From contig NZ_AVFK01000023.1 in assembly GCF_000936425.1 (NCBI RefSeq), positions 62,001 to 126,000 on the forward strand: a DNA stretch of 64,000 bases. Reading direction: 5' to 3'. The translations under genes were made by a program, and so were the position numbers. Shown here one piece after another: positions 52,314 through 60,483 of the stretch. The stretch's first letter is position 1. Every line of letters begins with the position of its first letter. Below the pieces are notes generated by a model. It saw only the letters and a list, made by a program, of their open reading frames with translations, ran no database searches and was not told where the DNA came from. The DNA comes from Skermanella aerolata KACC 11604 (GTDB taxonomy: Bacteria; Pseudomonadota; Alphaproteobacteria; Azospirillales; Azospirillaceae).

Positions 52314-52784
52314 ATGTCCGCCAAATCCAAACGCCCGCCGCTCCTCGAGGATCAGCTCTGCTATGCCATCTATTCGGCGGGCATGGCCATCCAGCGAGCT
52401 TACAAGCCGTTGCTCGACGCACTGGGGCTTACATATCCCCAATATCTCGTCCTCAACCTCCTATGGCACGAGGATCGGCAGACCGTCGGCAGGTTGGCCG
52501 AGCAGCTTGCGCTGGAAGCGAGCACCCTCACCCCCCTCCTGAAGCGCCTGGAACTAGCCAAGCTGGTGCAGCGAGTTCGCAATCCCGACAACGAACGGCA
52601 GGTGATCGTGGCGCTGACGGACCAGGGGCGTGCATTGGAGGAAAGGGCTGGATGCCTCGGCGAAGCCTTGCTCGAAGCGTCCGGCCAATCCCCCGTGGAA
52701 CTGGATGACCTCAATGTGAAGGTAAGGAGGCTGCGCGATGGGATCTACAGCCGCATCGGGCGCTGGAACCTCGACCGTACCTGA
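52314..52784 (+). CDS. MarR-family regulator, OhrR-like (2-Cys)
   Basis: A 156-residue MarR-type repressor. The N-terminal PPLLEDQLCYAIYSAGMAIQ carries the reactive Cys (Cys16) at the OhrR position, and a second Cys (Cys114 in RAGCLGEALLE) matches the spacing of 2-Cys OhrR proteins that form a disulfide when oxidised by organic peroxides. The winged helix reads TVGRLAEQLALEASTLTPLL and the wing VRNPDNERQVIVALT. OhrR normally controls the peroxidase gene ohr; here no ohr is adjacent and the likely target is the divergent secreted hydrolase. The ATG is preceded by AAGGAG at 6 nt. Confidence 0.9.
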   Translation: MSAKSKRPPLLEDQLCYAIYSAGMAIQRAYKPLLDALGLTYPQYLVLNLLWHEDRQTVGRLAEQLALEASTLTPLLKRLELAKLVQRVRNPDNERQVIVALTDQGRALEERAGCLGEALLEASGQSPVELDDLNVKVRRLRDGIYSRIGRWNLDRT

Positions 52785-52948
52785 GAACCTGTTTGCAGAT
52801 ACTTCGAGGTGAATGAGAACTGACGATTGAGAGCTGACGGTCAGGGCTAGCGGCGCTACGGCTGTAACGAGGTCGCTTCGGGTTGTGATCACCCCGTAAC
52901 ATGCGGCCAGCAAGATGTCCCTTCCAGTAGCGAAGAGGATCTTGATAA

Positions 52949-53254
52949 ATGCTGAACACGCGGTTCCAATACATCGTCGAAGGTTTCGGCCTGTACGGCG
53001 CGTCCCTCCATCCCACCAATCTTTATCAAATCGAGTACCGTGGATCACGGCGTGGCGTCGATTTTCCCGGTTCCAGGAGTTGGGGCGCCAAGGCAGGAGC
53101 GCTTATCACGAAGCTGTGGTCCCACTGGCGCCGCGAGCGCGAGATCGCTCGGCTGACAGCATCCCTGGAACAGCTCGACGACGAGATGCTGCGCGATGTC
53201 GGCATCGAACATAAGAGCCAGATCGAATCGCTGATCAGGCATGGCCGCGATTGA
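52949..53254 (+). CDS. DUF1127-domain small protein
   Basis: A 101-residue basic protein. The last about 45 residues are a DUF1127 domain (WSHWRREREIARLTASLEQL then DDEMLRDVGIEHKSQIESLI), a small helical arginine-rich module common in alphaproteobacteria; related proteins affect phosphate/carbon balance and RNA metabolism. The first 50 residues are variable and not recognised. GAGGA lies about 9 nt before the ATG. It is followed by a clear hairpin terminator, so it is probably transcribed alone. Confidence 0.85.
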   Translation: MLNTRFQYIVEGFGLYGASLHPTNLYQIEYRGSRRGVDFPGSRSWGAKAGALITKLWSHWRREREIARLTASLEQLDDEMLRDVGIEHKSQIESLIRHGRD

Positions 53255-53289
53255 TGTCGGCTGAGCGGCCTGCGGCCCACAGGGCGAAA

Positions 53290-53313
53290 ATTGAGGCCCT
53301 CCGGGGCCTCAAT
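53290..53313. terminator. Hairpin terminator, 10-bp stem
   Basis: ATTGAGGCCC (53290-53299), loop TCCG, GGGCCTCAAT (53304-53313). A-rich on the left side and followed by CACTATTT, so it can serve both the DUF1127 gene and the convergent cupin gene. Confidence 0.75.
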
Positions 53314-53349
53314 CACTATTTGGAGCGGAAGCGAACTTCACTGGTGGCG

Positions 53350-53826
53350 TCAGTCTAGGACCAGCGGGCCGACGATGCGCGTCCCATAGCTTTCGACCAG
53401 TTCAACCAGTTCGAGGGGCGCTAGGCCGTTCGCCCGGGGGAAAAGGTTTTCGATCCCGCCCGGAGTGAACAGGACCAGCATCCGCACCTGCGACTGGGAT
53501 AGATTGGCCCAGGCGTGATGGACGCCGGGCGGAACGACGATCGTGGTGCCCAAGCTCGCCTCGCGCTTCTCACCACCGCACACGAAGGTCATCGTGCCTT
53601 CAAGGATGTGAAAGATCTCACTTTCCCGATGGAAGTGGAGAGGGGAGCTACAACCCGGCTCGGCGACCGTCTCTATGATAGCCAAGTTTCCGCCGACATC
53701 GGAGCTTTGGACATGGATAGCCATGCGCTCACCGGGAATAGTGTCAAACCACTCCCGTTTTTCGGGTGAATTGACGATCGTTTTTGAATGTAGCGTTTTT
53801 GAAACGAGGGTGTCTTCTTCAAGCAT
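53350..53826 (-). CDS. Cupin-domain protein
   Basis: A 158-residue single-domain cupin. Motif 1 is PLHFHRESEIFHILEGTMTF (metal-binding His, His, Glu), and motif 2 is PPGVHHAWANLS with the third His. The family covers dioxygenases, isomerases and storage-type proteins; no specific substrate can be read. The first 35 residues contain a Thr/Lys/Ser-rich stretch before the barrel. The next gene (P450) diverges across 236 bp, and a shared regulator or pathway is possible but not shown. Confidence 0.85.
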   Translation of the reverse strand: MLEEDTLVSKTLHSKTIVNSPEKREWFDTIPGERMAIHVQSSDVGGNLAIIETVAEPGCSSPLHFHRESEIFHILEGTMTFVCGGEKREASLGTTIVVPPGVHHAWANLSQSQVRMLVLFTPGGIENLFPRANGLAPLELVELVESYGTRIVGPLVLD

Positions 53827-54062
53827 TCGAATTCTCCTTTGACTGACAATGAAAGCCGGATGGTTCCCGCATTCACCACGCCACTTTCCCAGGCGCCGAT
53901 TGCGCCATGATTTCAGCCGGGAAAACTCGGATTACAGTCGTAATACATTTGGCCGGACCGGTCATGACGCTGTAATTCCAAGCTGGTGAACTCCATCGGC
54001 AGGCGATCCGGTGCCGTTGGCACCTGCGGATCAGCGCCTGCCATTCAGGAGATATCGCCGCC
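53827..54062. promoter_or_regulatory. Divergent region between cupin and P450 genes
   Basis: Holds an inverted repeat ATTACAG (53931-53937) / CTGTAAT (53970-53976) and an overlapping short palindrome ATTAC-AGTC-GTAAT. These could be an operator for one or both divergent genes. Nothing else recognisable. Confidence 0.45.
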
Positions 54063-55298
54063 ATGACCGATACGATCAGCCGCCCGGCTCCCGTCGGAGC
54101 CGAGCCTTTGTTCAACCCGAGGGACCTCGATTTCATCCGCGACCCATACCCGGCCTACCATCGGCTGCGCCGGCACGCAGATCTCCAGTGGGATGCCGCC
54201 GGCAAATACTGGCTGGCGACCAACTACGATGCCTGCGCCAATATCCTGAAGGACAAGAGGTTCGGTCGGCGCTACGAGGCGATGATCGAGATGATGTACG
54301 GCCGGGACATGATGGGCGAGACGGCATTCCGCCAGATGCGCGCCACCATGCTGATGAGCGAGCCGCCCGACCACACGCGATTGCGCGGCCTCGTGACCAA
54401 AGCATTCTCCGCTGCCCGTGTCGAGCGGCTGCGTCCTCGTGTCCGGGCGCTGGTGGCGGAATTGCTGGACAGGCTGGAGCCGCGCGGTTCCATGGACGTG
54501 ATCCGCGATTTCGCCCATGTGCTGCCGGTCGTCGTCATCTGCGACATGCTGGGCATTCCCGAGGACGACCGGTGGCTCTTCATCGACACGGCGACCATCA
54601 CCACCCGGATGCTGGACCCGGTGCCGATGAACCGCCTGGAACTCGACGAGGCCAACGCCATGTTCGACGAGCAGGGCTCATATTTCACCGATCTGTTCGA
54701 ACGGCGCCGCCGGTCCCCCGGCGACGATCTGATCACGGCGCTGCTGGAGGGCGGGGACGAGGGAGGGCTGACGCAGGACGAAATGCTCGCCAATGTGTGG
54801 CTGCTGTTCGCCGCTGGACACGAGACGACGCGCAACCTGATCGGCAACGGATTGCTGGCGCTCCATCGCCATCCGGATGAACTTCGCCGCCTGCGCGCCG
54901 ATCCCGGCCTGATCCCTGGTGCGGTCAACGAGTTGCTGCGCTATGACTCGCCCGTGCAATATGTCGGACGCACCGCGTACGAGGATGTCACGCTCGACGG
55001 CGTGACCATATGCAAGGGCCAGCTCGTGCTTTGTCTGGTCGGTGCGGGCAACCGCGACCCCGGAATGTTCGCCGATCCCGACCGCCTCGACATCGGCAGG
55101 CCCGACGTCAGGCCGCTGTCGTTCGGCGGCGGCATTCATTTTTGCCTGGGAGCGCAGTTGACGCGGATCGAGGGACAGGAAACCCTGGCTGGCCTGATCG
55201 ACCGCCTTCCCGGCCTGCACCTGCACGACGTCGACTCCCCCTCCTGGCAGCCCAACTTCGCGATACGCGGCCTGAGGGAGCTGAAGGGTAGTTGGTAA
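54063..55298 (+). CDS. Cytochrome P450 (bacterial soluble type)
   Basis: Soluble haem-thiolate monooxygenase of 411 residues. The I-helix oxygen-activation motif is AGHETTRN, the K-helix is ELLRYDSPVQ, and the haem-ligand loop is FGGGIHFCLGAQLTRIE (Cys). The N-terminus RDLDFIRDPYPAYHRLRRHA is typical of class I P450s that use ferredoxin. No ferredoxin or reductase gene is adjacent. The general look is of CYP107-like enzymes that hydroxylate terpenoid, polyketide or fatty substrates; the substrate is unknown. GGAGATATC lies just upstream of the ATG. A terminator hairpin follows at 55345. Confidence 0.93.
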   Translation: MTDTISRPAPVGAEPLFNPRDLDFIRDPYPAYHRLRRHADLQWDAAGKYWLATNYDACANILKDKRFGRRYEAMIEMMYGRDMMGETAFRQMRATMLMSEPPDHTRLRGLVTKAFSAARVERLRPRVRALVAELLDRLEPRGSMDVIRDFAHVLPVVVICDMLGIPEDDRWLFIDTATITTRMLDPVPMNRLELDEANAMFDEQGSYFTDLFERRRRSPGDDLITALLEGGDEGGLTQDEMLANVWLLFAAGHETTRNLIGNGLLALHRHPDELRRLRADPGLIPGAVNELLRYDSPVQYVGRTAYEDVTLDGVTICKGQLVLCLVGAGNRDPGMFADPDRLDIGRPDVRPLSFGGGIHFCLGAQLTRIEGQETLAGLIDRLPGLHLHDVDSPSWQPNFAIRGLRELKGSW

Positions 55299-55344
55299 CG
55301 GGCCTCTGACTTTCCGAGCATCGGATCAAGGCGCGCGCGCCGGC

Positions 55345-55389
55345 GATCAAGTCCCTGGGCGTGGTGTAGGAGCGCCCAGGGACTTGATC
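55345..55389. terminator. Bidirectional terminator, 17-bp stem
   Basis: GATCAAGTCCCTGGGCG (55345-55361) pairs exactly with 55373-55389 across an 11-nt loop. It lies between the convergent P450 and GMC oxidoreductase genes; the right arm ends 1 nt before the GMC stop codon. Confidence 0.8.
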
Positions 55390-55390
55390 A

Positions 55391-57010
55391 TCAAAGGCCG
55401 TGCGTATCGCGGAGCATCTGCGCCGCGCGCTCGCCGATGATCGCGCAAGGTGCCTGTGTGTTGCCCGTGGTCACACGCGGCATGATGGAGCCGTCGGCGA
55501 CGCGCAGGGCATCGATCCCGTAGACCTTCAGTGAAGCGTCCACTACCGACATGTCGTCGCGCCCCATCTTGGCGGTGCAGCTCTGGTGCCAGTACGTGAC
55601 GGCGGCGTCGCGGATGAACGCCTCCATATCAGCTCCTTTCAGGTTACCCGGCATCGCCTCGCCACGGACGAAGGGCCGGAATGCCTGCGCATTGCCCAGT
55701 TCGCGACAAAGCTCGACGCAGGCGACGGCGGTCTGCATGTCCGCAGGGTCGGACATCATGTTCGCGTCGATCGTGATCGGGGCCAGTGGATCGGCACTTC
55801 CCAGGCGCAGCCGCCCGCGACTGGCCGGGTGCGCGAGGCCGGCAAACATCGTCCATCCGTGCAGCGGCACGCCGCGCTGTATCGTTCGGTCGCTGGGTAC
55901 CGGGAACTCGACCTGGCAGAACAGCAGGTCCGGCGCATCCAGATCGGGACGGCTCTTCCAGTAGAGCGTCGCCTCGCTGCCGCTGTTGCGGGGTGCTATG
56001 GGCTCGGCGTAATCCCAGATGCAGCCGAAGGACACATGGTCCTGGAGATTACGTCCCACGCCGGGCAGGTGCTGCGCCACGGAGATCCCGACGCGCGTCA
56101 GTTCCTCGCGGTCGCCGATGCCCGAATGCATGAGCACCTTGGGCGTATGCATGGCGCCCAGAGACAGCACGACCTCCAGGCGCGCGCCGATCGTCAGGAC
56201 TTGATCGCCGCGCATCACCTCGACGCCCACGGCTCGGCGGCCGTCAAGCACCACGCGCCGTACCAAGGTGTCCGTCAGCACGGTCAGGTTGGGCCGGTCG
56301 AGCCACGGCCGCACATAGGCGCGATAGAGCGAGTGCCGACGGCCGTCCCGGACCAGCGTATCCGTGATGGCAGCACCGCCCGGCCCCTCCATCATCTCGC
56401 CGTTCGGATGGTCGAAGGTGGGAATACCAAGTTCCCGGGCTGCATCCAGCACCGCATGCGCGATCGGGTTCGGGTTGGCCGCCGGCTGGACCCACACCGG
56501 CCCTGACGTGCCGCGGAAGCGAGGATCGGGCACTCCCTGCCAGTTCTCGATGGACCGGTAGATGCCGAGGACATTGTCGTATCCCCACGCCGGGTCGCCG
56601 GCTTCGGACGCAAAGAAATCCCAGTCACTGCGGTGCCCGCGCGCCCAGACCGTCACATTGACGCTCGACCCGCCGCCAAGTCCCTTTCCCATCGACATGG
56701 ACAGGGCGCGGTCGTTCAGGTGAGGGTTCGGCTGCGCCTGGAATCCCCAGTCGCGCTCACTGCCAAGATTGAGCGGCCATTGCGCCGGATCGAGCACGGT
56801 CTCGGCCTCATCGCTGCCGCCGGCTTCGACCAGCAGTACTTCGGCATGCGGGTTCTCCGCCAGTCGCCGGGCAATCACCGAGCCCGAGGCACCCGCACCG
56901 CAGACGATGAAATCGTAGCTCTGCTTCAGCGAAGCCGTCAGCCGCACCTGGTTCTCATGGGCGGCAATGGCGAAATCTCTTTCCTCGCGAAAGGAGGTCT
57001 GGGGCGTCAT
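55391..57010 (-). CDS. GMC-family FAD oxidoreductase (choline-dehydrogenase-like)
   Basis: A 539-residue glucose-methanol-choline oxidoreductase. The FAD-binding Rossmann motif is YDFIVCGAGASGSVIARRLA, then LLVEAGG; GMC signature 1 is GKGLGGGSSVNVTVWARGHR. Signature 2 lies around LSLGAMHTPKVLMHSGIGDR, and the active-site His region is TYWHQSCTAKMG. It ends TTGNTQAPCAIIGERAAQML. It would oxidise an alcohol using FAD; substrate unknown. The ATG at 57010 has AAGGA 8 nt upstream. It converges on the P450 gene, and the two could serve the same catabolic path, but there is no direct evidence. Confidence 0.92.
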   Translation of the reverse strand: MTPQTSFREERDFAIAAHENQVRLTASLKQSYDFIVCGAGASGSVIARRLAENPHAEVLLVEAGGSDEAETVLDPAQWPLNLGSERDWGFQAQPNPHLNDRALSMSMGKGLGGGSSVNVTVWARGHRSDWDFFASEAGDPAWGYDNVLGIYRSIENWQGVPDPRFRGTSGPVWVQPAANPNPIAHAVLDAARELGIPTFDHPNGEMMEGPGGAAITDTLVRDGRRHSLYRAYVRPWLDRPNLTVLTDTLVRRVVLDGRRAVGVEVMRGDQVLTIGARLEVVLSLGAMHTPKVLMHSGIGDREELTRVGISVAQHLPGVGRNLQDHVSFGCIWDYAEPIAPRNSGSEATLYWKSRPDLDAPDLLFCQVEFPVPSDRTIQRGVPLHGWTMFAGLAHPASRGRLRLGSADPLAPITIDANMMSDPADMQTAVACVELCRELGNAQAFRPFVRGEAMPGNLKGADMEAFIRDAAVTYWHQSCTAKMGRDDMSVVDASLKVYGIDALRVADGSIMPRVTTGNTQAPCAIIGERAAQMLRDTHGL

Positions 57011-57121
57011 GTGGAATTTCCTTGTGGCAGTGAACGAAGATTGTTCGAAGGAAGCGTGGGCGATGGCGCGTCGGGCTGTGCACGGTGCAGCTCTCGCAGG
57101 GCAGGGAAAGGATGCCTGCAC

Positions 57122-57296
57122 CCCGGAGCTATGGAGTCACCCATCCCCCCGAGATGACGCTCTAGCTATCAAATTTATCAGATTTGCCAAAATCAACAAT
57201 TTGTGATCCAATTACTGCCATATTACGATCGCGCTACTACATTGTTTCATTCCGCAGCAGGGTCTCGACCTGCCTGCGGACAGCCGGCGGGACATC
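57122..57296. promoter_or_regulatory. AT-rich divergent promoter region
   Basis: The stretch between the divergent GMC and HTH-GAF genes is strikingly A/T-rich (57165-57245) compared with the surrounding DNA and includes AAATTTATCAGATTT. Promoters for both genes are expected here. No definite boxes are called. Confidence 0.5.
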
Positions 57297-58064
57297 ATGG
57301 TCAAGACTGACAGGGACATCCTCACCACCACCGAAGCGGCCAAGCTGCTGGGAGTCTCGGTCCGGACTGCGCAGCTGTTGATCGAGGGTGGAACCGTGCG
57401 GTCCTGGAAGACACCGGGCGGGCACCGCCGGGTCTATCGCGCCGACATCGAGGCTTTGATCGAAGGTCCCGCAATCGATCCGAACCTGCCTTCGGCGAAC
57501 GTCATCGGCGGGTCGGATGAGGTGACTTACTCCGACGCCGGGGGCGCCTTCCCGATAGCACCTAACGAGAGCCAGAGGCTGGCCGCCCTGGACCGTTCGG
57601 GGCTGCTGGACACGCCGCCTGAAGAGGCATTCGACCGGCTGACCTGGCTGGCCGCCCAGACCCTCGATGCGCCGATATCGCTGATGGCGATGCTCACGCC
57701 GACACGGCAATGGTTCAAGTCACGCCTGGGCCTCGATCTTGTGGAAACCCCGCGCAGCTGGGCGTTCTGCAATCACACGATTCTGCAACAGGGCGTTTTC
57801 TGGGTGGAAGACCTGTCGGCCGACCCCCGCTTCGCCGCCAATCCCGCGGTGGCTGGCGACGAGGGCTTCCGCTTCTACGCCGGCGCTCCCATCCTCGACA
57901 GGGAAGGCTTCGCCATGGGCACCCTGTGCGTCATCGACAACAGGCCCCGCACCTTGAACGAGCGGGAGACGCGGACGCTGTCGGCCCTGGCGGCTCTCGG
58001 CTCCACCGAGGTCCGCCTCCGCGGCACCGAGCGCCAGTTGCGGGAGGCTCTCCGGCGAGACTAG
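57297..58064 (+). CDS. Excisionase-type HTH fused to GAF domain
   Basis: A 255-residue fusion. Residues 8-56 form an excisionase/MerR-like winged HTH (LTTTEAAKLLGVSVRTAQLL, WKTPGGHRRVYRADIEALI), and residues 92-245 a GAF domain. The GAF opens with the RLAALDRSGLLDTPPEEAFD segment seen in diguanylate-cyclase-associated GAFs and has SRLGLDLVETPRSWAFCNHT and YAGAPILDREGFAMGTLCVI. It is likely a one-component regulator whose DNA binding is changed by a small molecule or redox state; this is inferred from the domains. It diverges from the GMC gene and overlaps the convergent SDR gene by 4 nt at the 3' end. The start at 57297 (ATGGTC) has only a weak ribosome site. Confidence 0.85.
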   Translation: MVKTDRDILTTTEAAKLLGVSVRTAQLLIEGGTVRSWKTPGGHRRVYRADIEALIEGPAIDPNLPSANVIGGSDEVTYSDAGGAFPIAPNESQRLAALDRSGLLDTPPEEAFDRLTWLAAQTLDAPISLMAMLTPTRQWFKSRLGLDLVETPRSWAFCNHTILQQGVFWVEDLSADPRFAANPAVAGDEGFRFYAGAPILDREGFAMGTLCVIDNRPRTLNERETRTLSALAALGSTEVRLRGTERQLREALRRD

Positions 58065-58852
58065 ACCGTCGGCACCGTCCCTCCATCGATGACGTGTTCC
58101 GCGCCGTGGATGGCCGAGGCCCGGTCCGAAGCCAGGAAGGCGATCAGTTCCGCTACTTCCTCGGGCTGGGCCGGGCGTCCCAGGGGGATGCCTCCAAGGG
58201 CGTCCAGGATGCTTTGGCGCGCGGCTTCCAGCGTCCCGCCGGTGCTCGCGGCGATCCGGTTAATCAGGGCGTCGGAGGCTTCCGTGTAGATCCAGCCCGG
58301 CGAAACGACATTGACCCGCACGCCTTTTGGCCCGACCTCCTTCGACAATGCCTTGCTGTAGGTCGTCAAGGAGGCCTTGGCCGCAGCATAGGCTGTCGTG
58401 CTGTCGTACAGCGGCAGTTGCCGCTGGATGGACGAGACGTGAACGACGACGCCCTGGCCGCGTGCGATCATTCCCGGCACCAGGGCTCTGTCGAGCCTCA
58501 CGGCCGAAAGCAGATTCAGGGCGAGTTCGGCGTGCCAGTGATCGTCCGTCAGAGCCGCAAAGCCCCCACCCGGCGAAGCGGAGCCCCCCAGCACATGCAC
58601 CAGCACGTCCACGCCGCCGAGGTGCTCCAGGGCAGCCTCGGCAAGTCTCAGGGTTCCGTCAGGGGTGGTCAGATCCGCCTCGACGAGCCGGGCTCCCGCC
58701 GGACCGTCGACACCCTTGCGCGCGGCGGTCACGACCTGGGCACCGCCCGCCACGAACCTTTGGACGGTCGCCCGGCCTGCACCCTTGGTACCGCCGGTAA
58801 CGACGACGCGACGCCCCTGGAACTCGACTGGATCGATAAGGGCGGACATCAC
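58061..58852 (-). CDS. Short-chain dehydrogenase/reductase
   Basis: A 263-residue classical SDR. The NAD(P)-binding motif is TGGTKGAGRA, the strand motif LVHVLGG replaces NNAG, and the catalytic Ser precedes YxxxK in STTAYAAAKASLTTYSKALS. The cofactor region VNVVSPGWIYTEAS follows. It overlaps the upstream NTF2-like gene by 4 nt (ATGA). A divergent HxlR regulator lies beyond that gene, so the three look like an inducible detoxification or redox module. Substrate unknown. Confidence 0.92.
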   Translation of the reverse strand: MMSALIDPVEFQGRRVVVTGGTKGAGRATVQRFVAGGAQVVTAARKGVDGPAGARLVEADLTTPDGTLRLAEAALEHLGGVDVLVHVLGGSASPGGGFAALTDDHWHAELALNLLSAVRLDRALVPGMIARGQGVVVHVSSIQRQLPLYDSTTAYAAAKASLTTYSKALSKEVGPKGVRVNVVSPGWIYTEASDALINRIAASTGGTLEAARQSILDALGGIPLGRPAQPEEVAELIAFLASDRASAIHGAEHVIDGGTVPTV

Positions 58853-59175
58853 GCGATCTCCAGGGCGGCGATCGCTCCGTCGTCGAGCTTGAACCGGACG
58901 GTGAAGCGGATGGGGCTGCCGCTGAATTCGCCCGTGGTCAGGCCATTCACCACGACGCAGCCGTCCTGTTCGCTCCAGGCGTCGGGACTGAAGACCGCCC
59001 GGTTGTCGATTGTCGCCCCCTGAATCCAGGCCTTGATCTCCTCGCGTCCCTCGTGCCGTCCGCCGTCGTCTCGGACGACCGCGTTCGGCGAGAAGGCCGC
59101 GAGCATGGCCTCGGCGTCGAGGCGGGCGTTCGCGTCGACATAGGCGGCGATAGGGGCCGGCAAATTCGCGTCCAT
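58849..59175 (-). CDS. SnoaL/NTF2-like small protein
   Basis: A 108-residue protein of the NTF2-like cone fold. It has the typical opening PIAAYVDANARLDAEAMLAA then FSPNAVVRDDGGRHEGREEI with IKAWIQGA, and the sheet FSGSPIRFTVRFKLDDGAIA. Such proteins are small isomerases, cyclases or binding domains. It is translationally coupled to the SDR gene by a 4-nt overlap and diverges from the HxlR gene, which probably controls both. Confidence 0.88.
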   Translation of the reverse strand: MDANLPAPIAAYVDANARLDAEAMLAAFSPNAVVRDDGGRHEGREEIKAWIQGATIDNRAVFSPDAWSEQDGCVVVNGLTTGEFSGSPIRFTVRFKLDDGAIAALEIA

Positions 59176-59230
59176 GGGTTCTCTCCGGGAATGCGTTGCG
59201 TTGGAGAGAAGTTGCTATTAAGCTTTTCGG

Positions 59231-59644
59231 ATGACAAGTACGGACAAAAAAGTAAGGTACTCACCTGAAGGTAAGCGAGCCTCCTACTCGCCTCACTCCG
59301 CGGCTCAGAGCGTGCAGAACGTGCTCCGGGTCCTGGAAGGCCGCTGGAAGCTCATCATCCTGTTCCAGCTGTTCGGCGGCCAGGTGCGCCGCTTCTCCGA
59401 TCTGGAGCGGTCCATCCCCGGCATTTCCCAGAAGATGCTGATCCAGCAGCTCCGCCAGCTCGAGAGCGACGGTGTGGTCGGGCGCATCGTCCACCACCAA
59501 GTCCCGCCAAAGGTGGAGTATCACCTGACGGAATGGGGCCAATCTCTATGCCCGGCGCTGGACGCCCTGCTGCTCTGGGCCGAGAACGCGCCTGAAGAGG
59601 TCCGGTCGAGCCTTATCCTGGACGTGCCGAGCAGCGAAACGTAA
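59231..59644 (+). CDS. HxlR-family transcriptional regulator
   Basis: A 137-residue winged-HTH of the HxlR family. Core motif: VLRVLEGRWKLIILFQLFGG, then RFSDLERSIPGISQKMLIQQ, and the wing VPPKVEYHLTEWGQSL. It has no obvious redox Cys, unlike HypR or QorR. It diverges from the NTF2-like/SDR pair, 55 nt apart, and is the expected regulator of that pair. The first 25 residues are variable and basic. Confidence 0.92.
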   Translation: MTSTDKKVRYSPEGKRASYSPHSAAQSVQNVLRVLEGRWKLIILFQLFGGQVRRFSDLERSIPGISQKMLIQQLRQLESDGVVGRIVHHQVPPKVEYHLTEWGQSLCPALDALLLWAENAPEEVRSSLILDVPSSET

Positions 59645-59781
59645 GGAGCGGAGGCGGGCGTCGCGCGGATGTCCCTCGGCAGGCCAGATTACAGACGCAA
59701 CGCAACTCCCGCTTCCTGAAACAACAGCGCAGCGTTTCCGCCGCATTCTCGGGACTGTCAAACCGACAGGAGCACCGAGCC

Positions 59782-60408
59782 ATGACAAATCGACACGCGC
59801 CCGATATTCAGCCGAAACGCGGGCGCGGAGCACTACGGATGCTGGCAATGCTGCTGGCCGTTTCGACAAGCGCCGGAGTGGCGGCGTGGGCATTCCAGTC
59901 GACCGCAACAGGTCATGCGGAGGAGCAGGCCCAGTCGATGCCATCAGCAGGCGAGCCGAATGCGGCGGATCAGATCGAACGGGGCCGGTATCTCGTAAAT
60001 CTGGGAGGATGCAACGACTGCCACACACCGGGTTACTTTCTCGGAAAGCCCGATCCCTCCCGCCGGCTGGCCGGTTCTGACGTAGGCTTCGAGATCCCAG
60101 GCACGGGGATCTTCGTCGGCTCCAACCTGACACCCGACCGGGATACCGGGCTGGGCAACTGGACCAGGGAAGACATCATGACCGCTGTTCAGACCGGCGT
60201 CAGGCCTGATGGACGCATCCTGGCGCCGATCATGCCGTGGCGCGCTTTCGCTGAACTGACCAAGTCGGATGCCGGGGCCATTGCCGACTACCTGATTAGC
60301 CTGCCACCGATCAGCCAGAAAGTTCCGGGACCCTTTGGACCCGATGAGAAACCCAATCTTCTCGTCATGAAAGTCACGGCCCCTGACGGCTCCGCAGAGG
60401 GCGGCTGA
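59782..60408 (+). CDS. Exported mono-haem cytochrome c
   Basis: A 208-residue cytochrome c. An N-terminal membrane anchor or signal (MLAMLLAVSTSAGVAAWAF) is followed by one haem motif CNDCH (in LVNLGGCNDCHTPGYFLGKP). The likely axial Met lies in ILAPIMPWRAF. The arrangement (GSNLTPDRDTGLGNWTREDI) is that of the cytochrome subunits of membrane alcohol/gluconate dehydrogenases. No dehydrogenase partner is adjacent. The gene is isolated between the HxlR gene and a convergent LysR gene; AGGAG lies about 9 nt before the ATG. Confidence 0.9.
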   Translation: MTNRHAPDIQPKRGRGALRMLAMLLAVSTSAGVAAWAFQSTATGHAEEQAQSMPSAGEPNAADQIERGRYLVNLGGCNDCHTPGYFLGKPDPSRRLAGSDVGFEIPGTGIFVGSNLTPDRDTGLGNWTREDIMTAVQTGVRPDGRILAPIMPWRAFAELTKSDAGAIADYLISLPPISQKVPGPFGPDEKPNLLVMKVTAPDGSAEGG

Positions 60409-60483
60409 GGGTTCCGACCGGGTTGCCGCGAAGGCATCCGGAGCGACCGCTGTTCCCTGAAAGTCACTCCAGAGTTCTTCGGA

